Assembly (NCBI GenBank): GCA_030537135.1
Contig: JAUNOP010000011.1
Coordinates: 1-62,919 of the forward strand
From: Eubacteriales bacterium
Lineage (GTDB): Bacteria > Bacillota > Clostridia > Lachnospirales > Lachnospiraceae
Length of the DNA stretch: 62,919 bases
Direction of reading: 5' to 3'
Positions 54,970-62,919 of the stretch are shown piece by piece. Below the pieces are notes generated by a model. The model did no database searches, was not told where the DNA came from, and saw only the letters and a program-made list of their open reading frames with translations. The position numbers and the translations under genes are program-made. Every line of letters begins with the position of its first letter. The stretch's first letter is position 1.

Positions 54970-56328
54970 ATGAAACGAGAAAATTTCGGCTCCAGGCTTG
55001 GTTTTATCCTGGTCAGCGCCGGATGCGCCATTGGCATCGGAAATGTATGGCGCTTTCCCTATGTGGCAGGACAAAACGGCGGCGGCGTGTTCGTGCTGTT
55101 TTATCTTCTGTTTCTGCTGTGTATGGGTGTTCCCGTGCTGACCATGGAGCTTGCTGTGGGACGAGCCGGAAAAAAGAGCGCCGTGGGAGCCTACCGCGCC
55201 CTGGAAAAATCCGGAAGCAAGTGGCACATTCACGGGTGGTTTTGCATTGCCGGCTGTTATCTCCTGATGATGTATTACACTACGGTCTCCGGATGGATGC
55301 TGGGGTACTTTTTTAAGTTTGCCTCAGGAACCTTCACAGGTCTGGATACAGAGAGCGTAGGCAATGTATTTGCAGAGCTTCTCTCAAGCCCCTTAGAAAT
55401 GAGCTTCTGGATGATAATTACTGTACTTGCAGGCTTTCTGGTGTGCAGTCTTGGTCTTCAGAATGGACTGGAGCGCATTACCAAGTGGATGATGAGCATC
55501 CTTTTGATACTTATTATGATTCTGGCGCTGCACAGCCTGGTTCTTCCAGGTGCAAAGGAGGGAATCTCCTTTTATCTTTTCCCAGATGTTCAAAGAGCCG
55601 CAGAGGCGGGCTTTGGAAATGTGATTACTGCTGCCATGAACCAGGCTTTTTTTACCCTGAGTCTCGGCATCGGAGCAATGGAAATCTTTGGAAGCTATAT
55701 GTCCAGAGAACACACGCTGGCAGGAGAAGCCGTCCGCATCTGCTCCCTGGATACCTTTGTCGCCCTGATGGCAGGACTTATCATCTTCCCTGCCTGCTTT
55801 TCCTTTGGAGTGCAGCCGGACGCAGGTCCCCAGCTTATCTTCATCACTCTGCCAAATGTTTTTGTAAATATGGCGGGCGGACGGCTCTGGGGAACTCTGT
55901 TCTTCCTGTTCATGACCTTTGCGAGCTTTTCCACGGTTATCGCTGTGTTTGAAAACCTTCTGGCCAGCTGTATTGACAACTTTGGCTGGAACCGTAAAAA
56001 GGCTGTTGTTTTTAATTTTGTATTTGTTCTCATTGCAAGCCTTCCCTGCGTACTCGGCTACAATGTCTGGAGCAATCTTCACCTCATCGGAGGAAGAGAT
56101 GTTCTTGACAGTGAAGACTTCCTGGTAAGCAACCTGCTTCTTCCCCTGGGTTCTCTGGTTTATCTTCTGTTCTGCGTTACAAAATGGGGCTGGGGCTTTG
56201 ATAAATATGTATCTGAGGCAAACCGCGGACAGGGACTTCGCATGCCCTCTTCTAAGGCTATCCGATTTTATTTTCGGTTTATTCTGCCTGTGCTGATTCT
56301 TGTTATTCTGGTGCAGGGGCTTTTGTAA
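54970..56328 (+). CDS. Sodium-dependent amino-acid transporter (NSS/SNF family)
   Basis: The 452-residue, roughly 11-12 helix protein has the NSS signature SAGCAIGIGNVWRFPYVAGQNGGG in TM1 (15-40) and the unwound helix 6 region MNQAFFTLSLGIGAMEIFGSY (220-240). It would couple Na+ to import of an amino acid or amine; the substrate is unknown. The start at 54970 follows AGAGGAGG. Its last 61 bases overlap the 3' end of the converging ABC permease gene. Confidence 0.92.
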   Translation: MKRENFGSRLGFILVSAGCAIGIGNVWRFPYVAGQNGGGVFVLFYLLFLLCMGVPVLTMELAVGRAGKKSAVGAYRALEKSGSKWHIHGWFCIAGCYLLMMYYTTVSGWMLGYFFKFASGTFTGLDTESVGNVFAELLSSPLEMSFWMIITVLAGFLVCSLGLQNGLERITKWMMSILLILIMILALHSLVLPGAKEGISFYLFPDVQRAAEAGFGNVITAAMNQAFFTLSLGIGAMEIFGSYMSREHTLAGEAVRICSLDTFVALMAGLIIFPACFSFGVQPDAGPQLIFITLPNVFVNMAGGRLWGTLFFLFMTFASFSTVIAVFENLLASCIDNFGWNRKKAVVFNFVFVLIASLPCVLGYNVWSNLHLIGGRDVLDSEDFLVSNLLLPLGSLVYLLFCVTKWGWGFDKYVSEANRGQGLRMPSSKAIRFYFRFILPVLILVILVQGLL

Positions 56329-57359
56329 AATGGCTGCGCCCATGCCCTCTGCGCCAGGGCGCTTCCCAAGGCTCCAAAAAGCGTGGCACACGGAAATGCC
56401 CATACTGCGTAAAAGACCGTTTTTCCTGCCTGCCCGATTCTCATCAGAGAGGTGAACTGAAGCTGATACACAGGCAAAAGGGCCACAAGCTTAAAGCAGG
56501 GACTGGATTCTGCCACAGAGAACACCACTGGTCCCATGAATGCTGCCGTTCCTATAATAAGGGAAGCAATCTGGTTTTTGGAAAACGCCGAGATGGCAAG
56601 CGCTGCTCCGATGAGCATCCAAATTCCAGATAAAGCCAGTCCCGCCTGATACAGAAGCATCTTGACAATACTCATAGAAAAGGGCATATAATTTTCGTAA
56701 AAAACTCCGCAGAACAGGGTATTGGAATCTAGTCCTTCTGTCCCTATCAGGCAAAAGGCAGCTGCAAAATTTGCTGCCAGAGCCGCTGCTGCAATTCCCA
56801 TAGACGCACAGAAGGCAGCTAGAATTTTAGCTGTTGCACATCTTCCCCTTCCATAACGGCAGGTGTGCAGAAGCTTATCCATGCCCTGATATTCTCCTGC
56901 AAAAACAGGGGCTGTGATAATAAGCACCAGAACCGCTGCGCAGATCATCACCCTCACAAGGGTCTGACTGAACTGAAACCAGCCTTCATAATAGCCAATT
57001 TGGATCTTCTCATCTCCAAACACATCCCTGACTGTCTTTCCATTCCAGGTACCGTCTTCCTTTGCAAAGTACCGGTGTACTGCCTGCTGCATGGCATTCA
57101 TTCCAATATACTTGATATTCACGCCATGCCACAGCTCCCTCTGCTCTTGTGAAGGCATAAAATCCTGAAGCATTCTCTGCACCAGCTCATCATCCAGAGT
57201 TCCTTTGTATCTGGAGGATACCTCCTTTTCCGCAGAAACCATTTCCGGGGTTATAGAGGTAAAACCTCCTATGCTGACAACCGCAATAAAGAGAATCCCT
57301 GCCCACACGATTTTTCTTGAAAAAATCTTCTTAAGCTCATATACAAATATCGTTTTCAT
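56268..57359 (-). CDS. ABC-2-like permease subunit
   Basis: The 363-residue membrane protein has an N-terminal helix after MKTIFVYELKKIF, a large outside loop (35-130), then about five helices to residue 340. It would pair with the ATPase encoded 111 bases upstream in an export system. Its last 20 codons overlap the NSS gene tail-to-tail; no earlier stop ends the frame. A roughly 50 base leader is shared with the MFS gene at the right edge. Confidence 0.8.
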   Translation of the reverse strand: MKTIFVYELKKIFSRKIVWAGILFIAVVSIGGFTSITPEMVSAEKEVSSRYKGTLDDELVQRMLQDFMPSQEQRELWHGVNIKYIGMNAMQQAVHRYFAKEDGTWNGKTVRDVFGDEKIQIGYYEGWFQFSQTLVRVMICAAVLVLIITAPVFAGEYQGMDKLLHTCRYGRGRCATAKILAAFCASMGIAAAALAANFAAAFCLIGTEGLDSNTLFCGVFYENYMPFSMSIVKMLLYQAGLALSGIWMLIGAALAISAFSKNQIASLIIGTAAFMGPVVFSVAESSPCFKLVALLPVYQLQFTSLMRIGQAGKTVFYAVWAFPCATLFGALGSALAQRAWAQPFYKSPCTRITRISTGRINRK

Positions 57360-57410
57360 AAATAAAATCCCTCCGTTTTCTTGTAGACTCCTCCTGCTGT
57401 CCTTAACCGT
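57357..57410 (-). repeat. Leader sequence shared with the MFS gene
   Basis: On the - strand, GGAGGAG-CTAC-AAACG-GGATTTTATTTATG appears at both genes, about 80% identical over the region by eye. The other copy is at 62868-62919. Confidence 0.65.
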
Positions 57411-57470
57411 TTAACAATGAAATCTCGCGCATTGCTTTTGCCTTGTCCAGCTTAGGTCTTGAATAATCGA

Positions 57471-58340
57471 CTATTCTTCTGCTCCAAAATAATACAGGTA
57501 TAGATCTTCCAGATTAGGACTTACCATCGCTGCGTTCTTTGCCGGCTTTTCCTTTGAAATCACCCGAATCACAGTACTTCCATTCTCCAGATTTCTGAGA
57601 TTCGTAATAGGGAAATGCTTCTGCATTGCTTCTGCTGCACTTTCCAAAACCTCGCATTCCCAGACAAGACCGCTGATTTCAGAGGCAATCTCTCCTGCTC
57701 TTCCCAGGTGAAGAAGCTTGCCTTCCTTCATCATAATAATCGTATCTGCAATATATTCTACGTCTGACACAATATGCGTGGATAAAAGCACAATTCTATC
57801 CTTGGAAAAAGTGCTTATCAGGTTTCTAAAGCGCACTCTTTCCTTTGGGTCAAGACCGGCCGTGGGCTCGTCCAGAATCAAAATCCGGGGATTATTGAGC
57901 ATTGCCTGTGCAATCCCCAGGCGCTGCTTCATGCCTCCTGAAAAGGTTTTTATTTTCCTTTGCTTTTCCGCGTCCAGTCCTACCTCGCAAAGAAGCCGGG
58001 TGCTTCTTCTTTTTGCCATTTCTGCTGACAATCCCTTAAGACTCGCCATATATAAAAGAAAATCCTCTGCTCTGAAATCCCCATAAAAAGGAAAATCCTG
58101 GGGCAAATATCCAAGCAAACCGCAGTATTTGTCCAAAAATCCCCGAATATCCTTTCCATTCAAAAGTACCCTTCCCTCTGTAGGCTTTTCCAGTCCGCAC
58201 AGCAGCCGCATCAGGGTTGTCTTTCCCGCTCCATTTGCTCCCAGAAGCCCGTACACTCCGCTCAAAAGCCTGAGATTCATTCCATGAACCCCATATTTTT
58301 CTCCATACCTTTTTGTCAGGTTTTCCATTCTCAGTTCCAT
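57471..58340 (-). CDS. ABC transporter ATP-binding protein
   Basis: The 289-residue ATPase has Walker A GANGAGKTT (34-42), signature FSGGMKQRL (134-142), Walker B ILILDEPTAG and the switch histidine in LSTHI. It resembles BcrA/NatA-type exporters of lantibiotics or other compounds. AAAGGAGGAG precedes the ATG. It follows the two-component system, a common pairing in peptide-antibiotic resistance. Confidence 0.93.
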   Translation of the reverse strand: MELRMENLTKRYGEKYGVHGMNLRLLSGVYGLLGANGAGKTTLMRLLCGLEKPTEGRVLLNGKDIRGFLDKYCGLLGYLPQDFPFYGDFRAEDFLLYMASLKGLSAEMAKRRSTRLLCEVGLDAEKQRKIKTFSGGMKQRLGIAQAMLNNPRILILDEPTAGLDPKERVRFRNLISTFSKDRIVLLSTHIVSDVEYIADTIIMMKEGKLLHLGRAGEIASEISGLVWECEVLESAAEAMQKHFPITNLRNLENGSTVIRVISKEKPAKNAAMVSPNLEDLYLYYFGAEE

Positions 58341-58387
58341 GTAGCTCCTCCTTTACTCAAATCTCAAAAGTATTCCCAGAGGCAGGC

Positions 58388-58421
58388 CCCCTTGCAAAAT
58401 AGTTGCCCATGAATAGCAATG
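58388..58421 (+). repeat. Degenerate fragment of Family 1 (copy 1D)
   Basis: TTGCAAAATAGTTGCCCATG then AATAGCAATG matches the right end of copy 1B (TCACAAAATAGTCGCCCGTG then AGCAGTAAC) with about 80% identity by eye. The left part is missing. Confidence 0.5.
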
Positions 58422-58431
58422 GGATTTTTCA

Positions 58432-58464
58432 TAAAAAAACTCTTCCTGCCTCTGCAAGAAGAGT
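58432..58464 (-). terminator. Terminator after the histidine kinase gene
   Basis: ACTCTTC and GAAGAGT pair around the loop TTGCAGAGGCAG, followed on the - strand by TTTTTTT. The ABC genes therefore probably have their own promoter. Confidence 0.8.
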
Positions 58465-58508
58465 ATAAAAAACAATTTTCTACTTTTTATCAACATTTTT
58501 ATTATAGT

Positions 58509-58573
58509 CAAGCGGATATTCGCAATACCCACAGGGTACGACGTCCGCTTCACTACTTACTTGATACGTTAAA
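58509..58573 (+). repeat. Family 2 repeat, copy 2g (short form)
   Basis: It reads AAGCGGATATTCGCAATACC, then CACAGGGTACGACGTCCGCT, then TCACTACTTACTTGATACGT and TAAA. The TAA stop of the histidine kinase gene overlaps its right end (TTA at 58569-58571). Confidence 0.82.
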
Positions 58574-59750
58574 TTCCTTTCAGGAAAACCGCCTCAGTCC
58601 TTGCTCCCCGCTCTCCATTTTCTATCTTCAAATACCCGCCATGCTTTTCACACAGAGTCTTACAGATATACAGTCCCAGCCCAAAGTGCATATCCTCTGC
58701 CTTATTCTCCCGAAAATACGCCTCCCCTGCTTTGTTAAGCGCCTTGTCTGAAAATCCCTTTCCATCGTCCCAAACTAAAACAGCCAGCTCTCTCTCCTCT
58801 TCCCGAATTTGAATTTCTATGCGTGAAGCTGCATACCGCGCGGCATTAGAAAGCAGATTATGAAACACCTCGCAAATCAGCTCTGCATCCACTTCCATCC
58901 TGTCTGAAAATACCCCCTCTCTAAAGGTAAGCTCCTTTTGACTCTTGCTGCACACAACCTCTGCCGCCTCCCTGAGCGACCCTGTAAGCTCCCTTCCATT
59001 GACGCTTTGGCAGCATACCTCCCTGTCCTCAAGTCTCTGGATGCAGCTCATGCTGTCTGCATAGGCTTCCAATCTCTCAAGATGCTTTGCCATAATGTCC
59101 GCTGTTTTCTTTTCCTGACTTCCTCCCGTGAGCTGAAGCATTTCTGTATACCCCTTGAGAACCGTAAGAGGCGTCCTTAAGTCATGCGCAAAGGCCGCAT
59201 TCAGCCTTTTTCTCTCCTCCATTGCTCTCCACATCTGGGCATGCGTCTTCTCAAGCTCACTTCGCATCAGCTCAAAGGAAGAACACAGCTTTCCCATCTC
59301 ATCCCTGCTCTCATAATTCACCTGGAAATCCAGCTCATTTTCTGAAATTTTCCTGGCTGCCTCCATCAGAAGTCCAATCGGTTTTCTGAGCTTTTTCTTA
59401 TAGAAAACCCACGCTGTACAAAATACACAGAGACCAGCATATACCGGGTACATTACTCGTGGAATGGTCTCAGCCGCCCTGTACATTCTCTCATCCGTCT
59501 CTGTCATGGATTCTCCTTCTCTCCACTGCCAGATGCCGACTCCCTCTCCAAGCTGCTCTCCTTTATCATTTGTCAGATAAAACTGCTGCTTTTCTCTATA
59601 ATATTTACTCTCGATTCTTTCTCTGACACTATCGCACGCATTGGCAGTAAACTCCCCCGCAAACATAGCCAAAACTGCAAAAAACACCATATACAGGGCA
59701 ATGCTCTTTCTCAGAGAAAGATTATGAAAAAAGCTTCTTACCTTTTCCAC
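58569..59750 (-). CDS. Sensor histidine kinase
   Basis: The 393-residue kinase has TM1 (15-37), an extracellular loop (38-97), TM2 (98-117), HAMP (118-170), dimerisation domain with His189 in FAHDLRTPL, and the ATPase domain (NAARYAA and DDGKGF boxes). It starts 13 bases inside the response regulator gene, so the two are coupled. The signal is unknown; the neighbouring ABC exporter suggests cell-envelope or antibiotic stress. Confidence 0.94.
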   Translation of the reverse strand: MEKVRSFFHNLSLRKSIALYMVFFAVLAMFAGEFTANACDSVRERIESKYYREKQQFYLTNDKGEQLGEGVGIWQWREGESMTETDERMYRAAETIPRVMYPVYAGLCVFCTAWVFYKKKLRKPIGLLMEAARKISENELDFQVNYESRDEMGKLCSSFELMRSELEKTHAQMWRAMEERKRLNAAFAHDLRTPLTVLKGYTEMLQLTGGSQEKKTADIMAKHLERLEAYADSMSCIQRLEDREVCCQSVNGRELTGSLREAAEVVCSKSQKELTFREGVFSDRMEVDAELICEVFHNLLSNAARYAASRIEIQIREEERELAVLVWDDGKGFSDKALNKAGEAYFRENKAEDMHFGLGLYICKTLCEKHGGYLKIENGERGARTEAVFLKGI

Positions 59751-60418
59751 TTATATCCACACCCCCACACAGTCTCTATGCAGAGCCTGTCTGTATAATT
59801 CAAAAATTTGGCCCGGATTCTGCGGATATGCTCTGCCACTGTGCTGCTGTCTCCCTGTCCATCATAACCCCAGATTCTCTCATAAATGCGCTCCTTGTCA
59901 AACACCTGACCCGGATTCTGCGACAAAAGCTCCACAATCTCAAATTCCTTTTTGGGAAGCACAAGCTCTCTGCCCTTTATTGTCACAGTTCTCTGAGAAT
60001 AATCAATACACACATCTCCGCTGAATCTTACCTTTGCTTCGTTTCTCCTGCGTACCTCCCTGCGAAGATGAGCCGCCACCCGCGCCTCAAGCTCAACAAG
60101 GGAAAAGGGCTTCACAATATAATCGTCTCCCCCTGCCGCAAATCCCTGCACTTTGTCTGCTTCCTCGATTCTGGCAGTCAAAAACAAAATCGGGCAGGAA
60201 ACAAAATTCCGGATTCTCCTGCACACCTCCATCCCGTCCATATCCGGCATGTTAATGTCCAGAAGAATGATATCCGGCTCACGCTCTGCCTGTCTGAGAG
60301 CCATTTCTCCATTTCCCGCGCACAAGGTAAGATACCCCCTTGGCTCAAAAAAGCTTCTCAGCATTTCCACAATATCTTCTTCATCATCCACAATCAAAAG
60401 CTTCTTTTTTACTTCCAT
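59738..60418 (-). CDS. OmpR-family response regulator
   Basis: The 226-residue protein has a receiver domain with Asp11, Asp12 and the phosphoacceptor Asp54 in LLDINMPDMDG, and Lys in the IVKPF motif, then a winged-helix output domain (130-226, ending TVWGCGYKWKR). GGGAGAGGAG precedes the ATG, six bases after the DNA glycosylase stop. Confidence 0.95.
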   Translation of the reverse strand: MEVKKKLLIVDDEEDIVEMLRSFFEPRGYLTLCAGNGEMALRQAEREPDIILLDINMPDMDGMEVCRRIRNFVSCPILFLTARIEEADKVQGFAAGGDDYIVKPFSLVELEARVAAHLRREVRRRNEAKVRFSGDVCIDYSQRTVTIKGRELVLPKKEFEIVELLSQNPGQVFDKERIYERIWGYDGQGDSSTVAEHIRRIRAKFLNYTDRLCIETVWGCGYKWKR

Positions 60419-60423
60419 ATACC

Positions 60424-61236
60424 TTAGCTCCTCTCCCCCAGACGCCTGAAGTAAAAGAGGTACTGCTGCATAATTCCATTATAGGGCGCATACTCCTCAT
60501 AAGGAAAGCCCTGCGGATATCTCTCCTCCAGAACCCGGTTTATCCACACATCTCTTGGAAACAAATCCAGCCGGTGAAATCCAAACAGAGCCGTGCAGCT
60601 GGCCACCTTTACGCCCACTCCATAGAGTCCAAGAAGAGTCTCCAGAAGCTCCTTGTCTGTAAGAGCAGACAGACCTTCAACAGTAAGCTCCCCTAAGGCA
60701 AAGATTTCTCCCAGGCGTCTCACATATTTTGCCCTGTAGCCCAGTCTGCAGGCATCCATCTGCTCCCCGCTCATACCTGCAATCTGTTCTGGCGTCGGAA
60801 AAGCATATATCTCTTCATCCTGGTTCTCTATCCTGGTTCCTGCCTGTATGCACAGCATTTCCACAGCCTGTTTAATTGCAGGAATGTTTTTTCTCTGGGA
60901 AAGCAAAAAGGTTGCCAGAGTCTCCCATGGCTCCTGCTGAAGAATCCGAATTCCCAGCCCATACTGTGAAGCATGATATAAATAGGCGTCTGTCTCAGGT
61001 ATCCTGCCTCTGATACTGGCATAATCATTCTCCATATCAAAGTATCTCTTCCAACAGGTCTCATACTCCTGCTCTGTACAGTCCAGCTCATAATTTCCCT
61101 CTTGTCCTGAAATGCACAGCACTCTTCCAAACGCCGGTATTTTGTATGTATTCTTGCCAACCTGCTTCCAGCGGAAGCACTGACCGCTGTCTGCTATCAT
61201 CTTCAGATTAAAATCATCCTGTGTTTTAATAACCAT
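60424..61236 (-). CDS. 8-oxoguanine DNA glycosylase (OGG1-like, HhH-GPD)
   Basis: The 270-residue enzyme would excise oxidised guanine and nick the abasic strand. It has the OGG N-terminal domain (MIADSGQCFRWK), then the helix-hairpin-helix LYGVGVKVASC with the catalytic Lys210, and Asp229 in FPRDVW, equivalent to human OGG1 Lys249 and Asp268. The gene begins three bases after the small membrane protein gene and precedes the regulator. Confidence 0.92.
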   Translation of the reverse strand: MVIKTQDDFNLKMIADSGQCFRWKQVGKNTYKIPAFGRVLCISGQEGNYELDCTEQEYETCWKRYFDMENDYASIRGRIPETDAYLYHASQYGLGIRILQQEPWETLATFLLSQRKNIPAIKQAVEMLCIQAGTRIENQDEEIYAFPTPEQIAGMSGEQMDACRLGYRAKYVRRLGEIFALGELTVEGLSALTDKELLETLLGLYGVGVKVASCTALFGFHRLDLFPRDVWINRVLEERYPQGFPYEEYAPYNGIMQQYLFYFRRLGERS

Positions 61237-61239
61237 ATT

Positions 61240-61470
61240 TTATTTCTGGATCTCCTCTTCATCACATTTCTTCTCGTTTTCATGTGCATCATTCTCTTTG
61301 CTTTTTCTCTTCCTGCCAGACGAGGATGAGCCAAGGCAAAGCATCGCAGACCCCAGGCAGAGCCAAACAACCGCCATATCGTTTCCATTAGAAAATCCTA
61401 TAATTGCGGCTATAAAGAAGGCTATAGACGCAGTGAAATATAAAATCTGCGTAATCTTTTCTTTTTTCAT
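61240..61470 (-). CDS. Small two-helix membrane protein
   Basis: The 76-residue product has two hydrophobic segments (about 8-25 and 32-47) and a charged C-terminal tail of Lys, Arg, Asp and Glu. The start at 61470 follows AAAGGA. I do not recognise the family. It is translationally linked to the DNA glycosylase gene. Confidence 0.65.
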   Translation of the reverse strand: MKKEKITQILYFTASIAFFIAAIIGFSNGNDMAVVWLCLGSAMLCLGSSSSGRKRKSKENDAHENEKKCDEEEIQK

Positions 61471-61664
61471 AATCTTTTTTCCTTTCCTTAAAAGCAGTCT
61501 ATCCTTGTCTGCTTTTATTATACGCAGGTGCCGAGCAAATAGCAATGTTTGTTTGCTCACTCTCTCCAATATTGCTTCTATTTCTTTTGTAGGATGAATT
61601 AAAGATTCTATACATCTTTTTAATTTACACCCCCATTTCCATGCAGGCTGCTATTTTTTACGTC

Positions 61665-62870
61665 CTATTTCAAGATTGATACCTTCTGCACATATTTTTT
61701 CTTACAGACAAATTTCATAAACCCAAATATCAAATAAAAAATCACTACTATAATGCACAAAGCTGCAACGGCATATTCAATAGATACATCTTCTACCAAT
61801 CCAATTACAGCACTTAACACTGCAAGCCCAATCATCTCTATAGCAGATACGATGGACATAACGGTAGCACGCGAGTCATCACTAATATAGGTATTTAAGG
61901 CATTCATAAGGAAAATTTCTCTATATCTGACAGCTATCGTCATAATTGCAAACGAAATGGCGCTCCATACTGGACTAACATGAAGTGCATTACTGAATAA
62001 AGAAACAATTACAAGCATTGTTAATAAACAAAGAAAACGGTTTACATTTTTAATCTTCTTTTCTATCAGCTGCACTGTTTTTAGCGAAGCTACTGTACAT
62101 ATTGTAATAATAAAGGTCACATATCCAAACTTAGATGTCTCAAGACCTGCATTCAGCAAAATTGGCTGTTGAATATAGGTGAATGTATTGGAGAAGCAAG
62201 CAAAAATAACTAAATCCATAACAATCAACCCAATTTTATAGTCTTTCATATATAAAATACTGTTCTTTAACAACTGTCCATATTCCTTAAAAGGATTTGT
62301 TTTGACTTTCTCTTTTTCCTTTTGGGTTTCACACAGAGAAATTCCAAGGATAAGAGTCAAAATATATGCTAAAACAGTGAACAAATAAGTAATTCTCATG
62401 GAGCTATATTTCACTATGAAAACAGAGCTTAATGATGCCAACAATACTGCACCTATATTGATTGCCTGCATATTGGCAAAAATAACATTAACGCTTTGTG
62501 TTATAGAGTCATCTGAATTGACATCTTCAAACATTAAAGCAACAAATGTTCCAGAATAGCAGCTTTGACCAACAGCTGCCAATATTTGCATCAATACAAA
62601 AGGAAGCATACTTGTTCCTACTGCTCCACCAAAATACGCCAATGCAAACGCAACTGTTCCCAAAATTAACGTTTTCTTCCTTCCCCAAATATCGGACAGC
62701 ATACCTGATGGAATTTCAAGTATAGCCGTCAAAATACCATACACAGATTGCAGCAGCATTATTTGGAAATAGGATAAATTATTTTCATGATAAAAAGCAA
62801 TACTTATGGATGCAAAAAAAGTAAGACTTCTAAAAAATGTGAATAAATATAATTTTCGTATTTCTTTCAT
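61665..62870 (-). CDS. MFS efflux transporter
   Basis: The 401-residue, 12-helix protein has the MFS loop motif GMLSDIWGRKKTLILG near residues 56-71 and resembles drug or macrolide exporters. It is clearly AT-rich (many AAA, ATT, TTA codons) compared with its neighbours, which suggests recent transfer. Its leader shares about 50 bases with the ABC permease gene. The promoter lies beyond the window. Substrate unknown. Confidence 0.85.
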   Translation of the reverse strand: MKEIRKLYLFTFFRSLTFFASISIAFYHENNLSYFQIMLLQSVYGILTAILEIPSGMLSDIWGRKKTLILGTVAFALAYFGGAVGTSMLPFVLMQILAAVGQSCYSGTFVALMFEDVNSDDSITQSVNVIFANMQAINIGAVLLASLSSVFIVKYSSMRITYLFTVLAYILTLILGISLCETQKEKEKVKTNPFKEYGQLLKNSILYMKDYKIGLIVMDLVIFACFSNTFTYIQQPILLNAGLETSKFGYVTFIITICTVASLKTVQLIEKKIKNVNRFLCLLTMLVIVSLFSNALHVSPVWSAISFAIMTIAVRYREIFLMNALNTYISDDSRATVMSIVSAIEMIGLAVLSAVIGLVEDVSIEYAVAALCIIVVIFYLIFGFMKFVCKKKYVQKVSILK

Positions 62871-62919
62871 AAATAAAATCCTCTCGTTTTTCGTAGGCTC
62901 CTCCCACTACCTTTAGGTG
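62868..62919 (-). repeat. Leader sequence shared with the ABC permease gene
   Basis: The - strand sequence GGGAGGAGCCTACGAAAAAC then GAGAGGATTTTATTTATG parallels the leader at 57357-57410. It ends at the window edge, so the shared part may be longer. Confidence 0.6.

Noticed and set aside
55393-56403. - strand frame of 336 codons under the NSS transporter
   Set aside because: Antisense shadow; Lys/Gln-rich and no ribosome site.
1-62919. CRISPR arrays, tRNA or rRNA genes, phage or transposase genes
   Set aside because: None seen; the repeats found are dispersed and not regularly spaced.

Overview
The window looks like a chromosomal segment of a strictly anaerobic, low-to-moderate GC Firmicute, most likely a gut Lachnospiraceae (Blautia / Mediterraneibacter-like). 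The reasons are strong AGGAGG-type ribosome sites, sigma-A promoters, the clostridial rho-rpmE-DUF1385-prmC-prfA order, a class III (oxygen-sensitive) ribonucleotide reductase, a four-domain flavodiiron protein and many Lachnospiraceae-type protein families. No rRNA, tRNA, CRISPR array, transposase or phage gene was seen. All names come from reading motifs by eye; no database was searched.

Layout. 0.3-2 kb: an acyl-CoA synthetase on the + strand. 2-6.3 kb (-): a secreted GH-like DUF5722 protein and nrdD, whose C-terminus carries a thioredoxin/glutaredoxin-like domain; upstream are two NrdR boxes between two promoters. 6.6-15.3 kb (-): a housekeeping block, rho, rpmE, DUF1385, prmC, prfA, glmM, a TPR lipoprotein and hflX. 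15.9-19 kb: mscL (+), a small membrane exporter-like protein, hisC and a phosphoribosyltransferase-like gene. 19.1-24.1 kb (-): a selenium cluster (PHP phosphoesterase, selD, yedF, a SelD-associated cysteine desulfurase, DUF3343, yqeB) of the kind linked to selenium-dependent molybdenum hydroxylases. 24-30 kb: a SWIM-SNF2 helicase, pepF and a DUF2828/vWA fragment. 30.8-37 kb (-): a sugar-acid operon (GntP permease, IlvD/Edd dehydratase, Eda aldolase, KdgK kinase) with its FadR/GntR regulator, which together would form a semi-phosphorylative Entner-Doudoroff route. 37-49.5 kb (-): an aldo/keto reductase, RNase H, a frameshifted carboxylesterase, an AraC regulator, an OYE/enoate-reductase-type flavoenzyme, a GPH sugar symporter, a clan-A-like glycosidase and an alpha-L-rhamnosidase; this looks like a plant-glycoside utilisation locus. 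50-56.3 kb: flavodiiron protein (+), FeoA-FeoB fusion (-), NSS transporter (+). 56.3-61.5 kb (-): a small membrane protein, an OGG1-type DNA glycosylase, a two-component system and an ABC exporter. The right edge holds an AT-rich MFS gene.

The most unusual content is non-coding. Family 1 is a 119-143 bp interspersed repeat with near-perfect 12 bp terminal inverted repeats. Its three clear copies each sit in an intergenic region between divergently transcribed genes (rho/mscL, rhamnosidase/flavodiiron, feoB/NSS). Family 2 is a nested family: a 220 bp element at 43957 and shorter derivatives at 19081, 20280, 32581, 41938 and 58509. Its end motif TGATACGTTAAA supplies the stop codons of two genes, and two copies tightly bracket the OYE-family gene. 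A third shared sequence, a roughly 50 bp leader, precedes both the ABC permease and the MFS gene.
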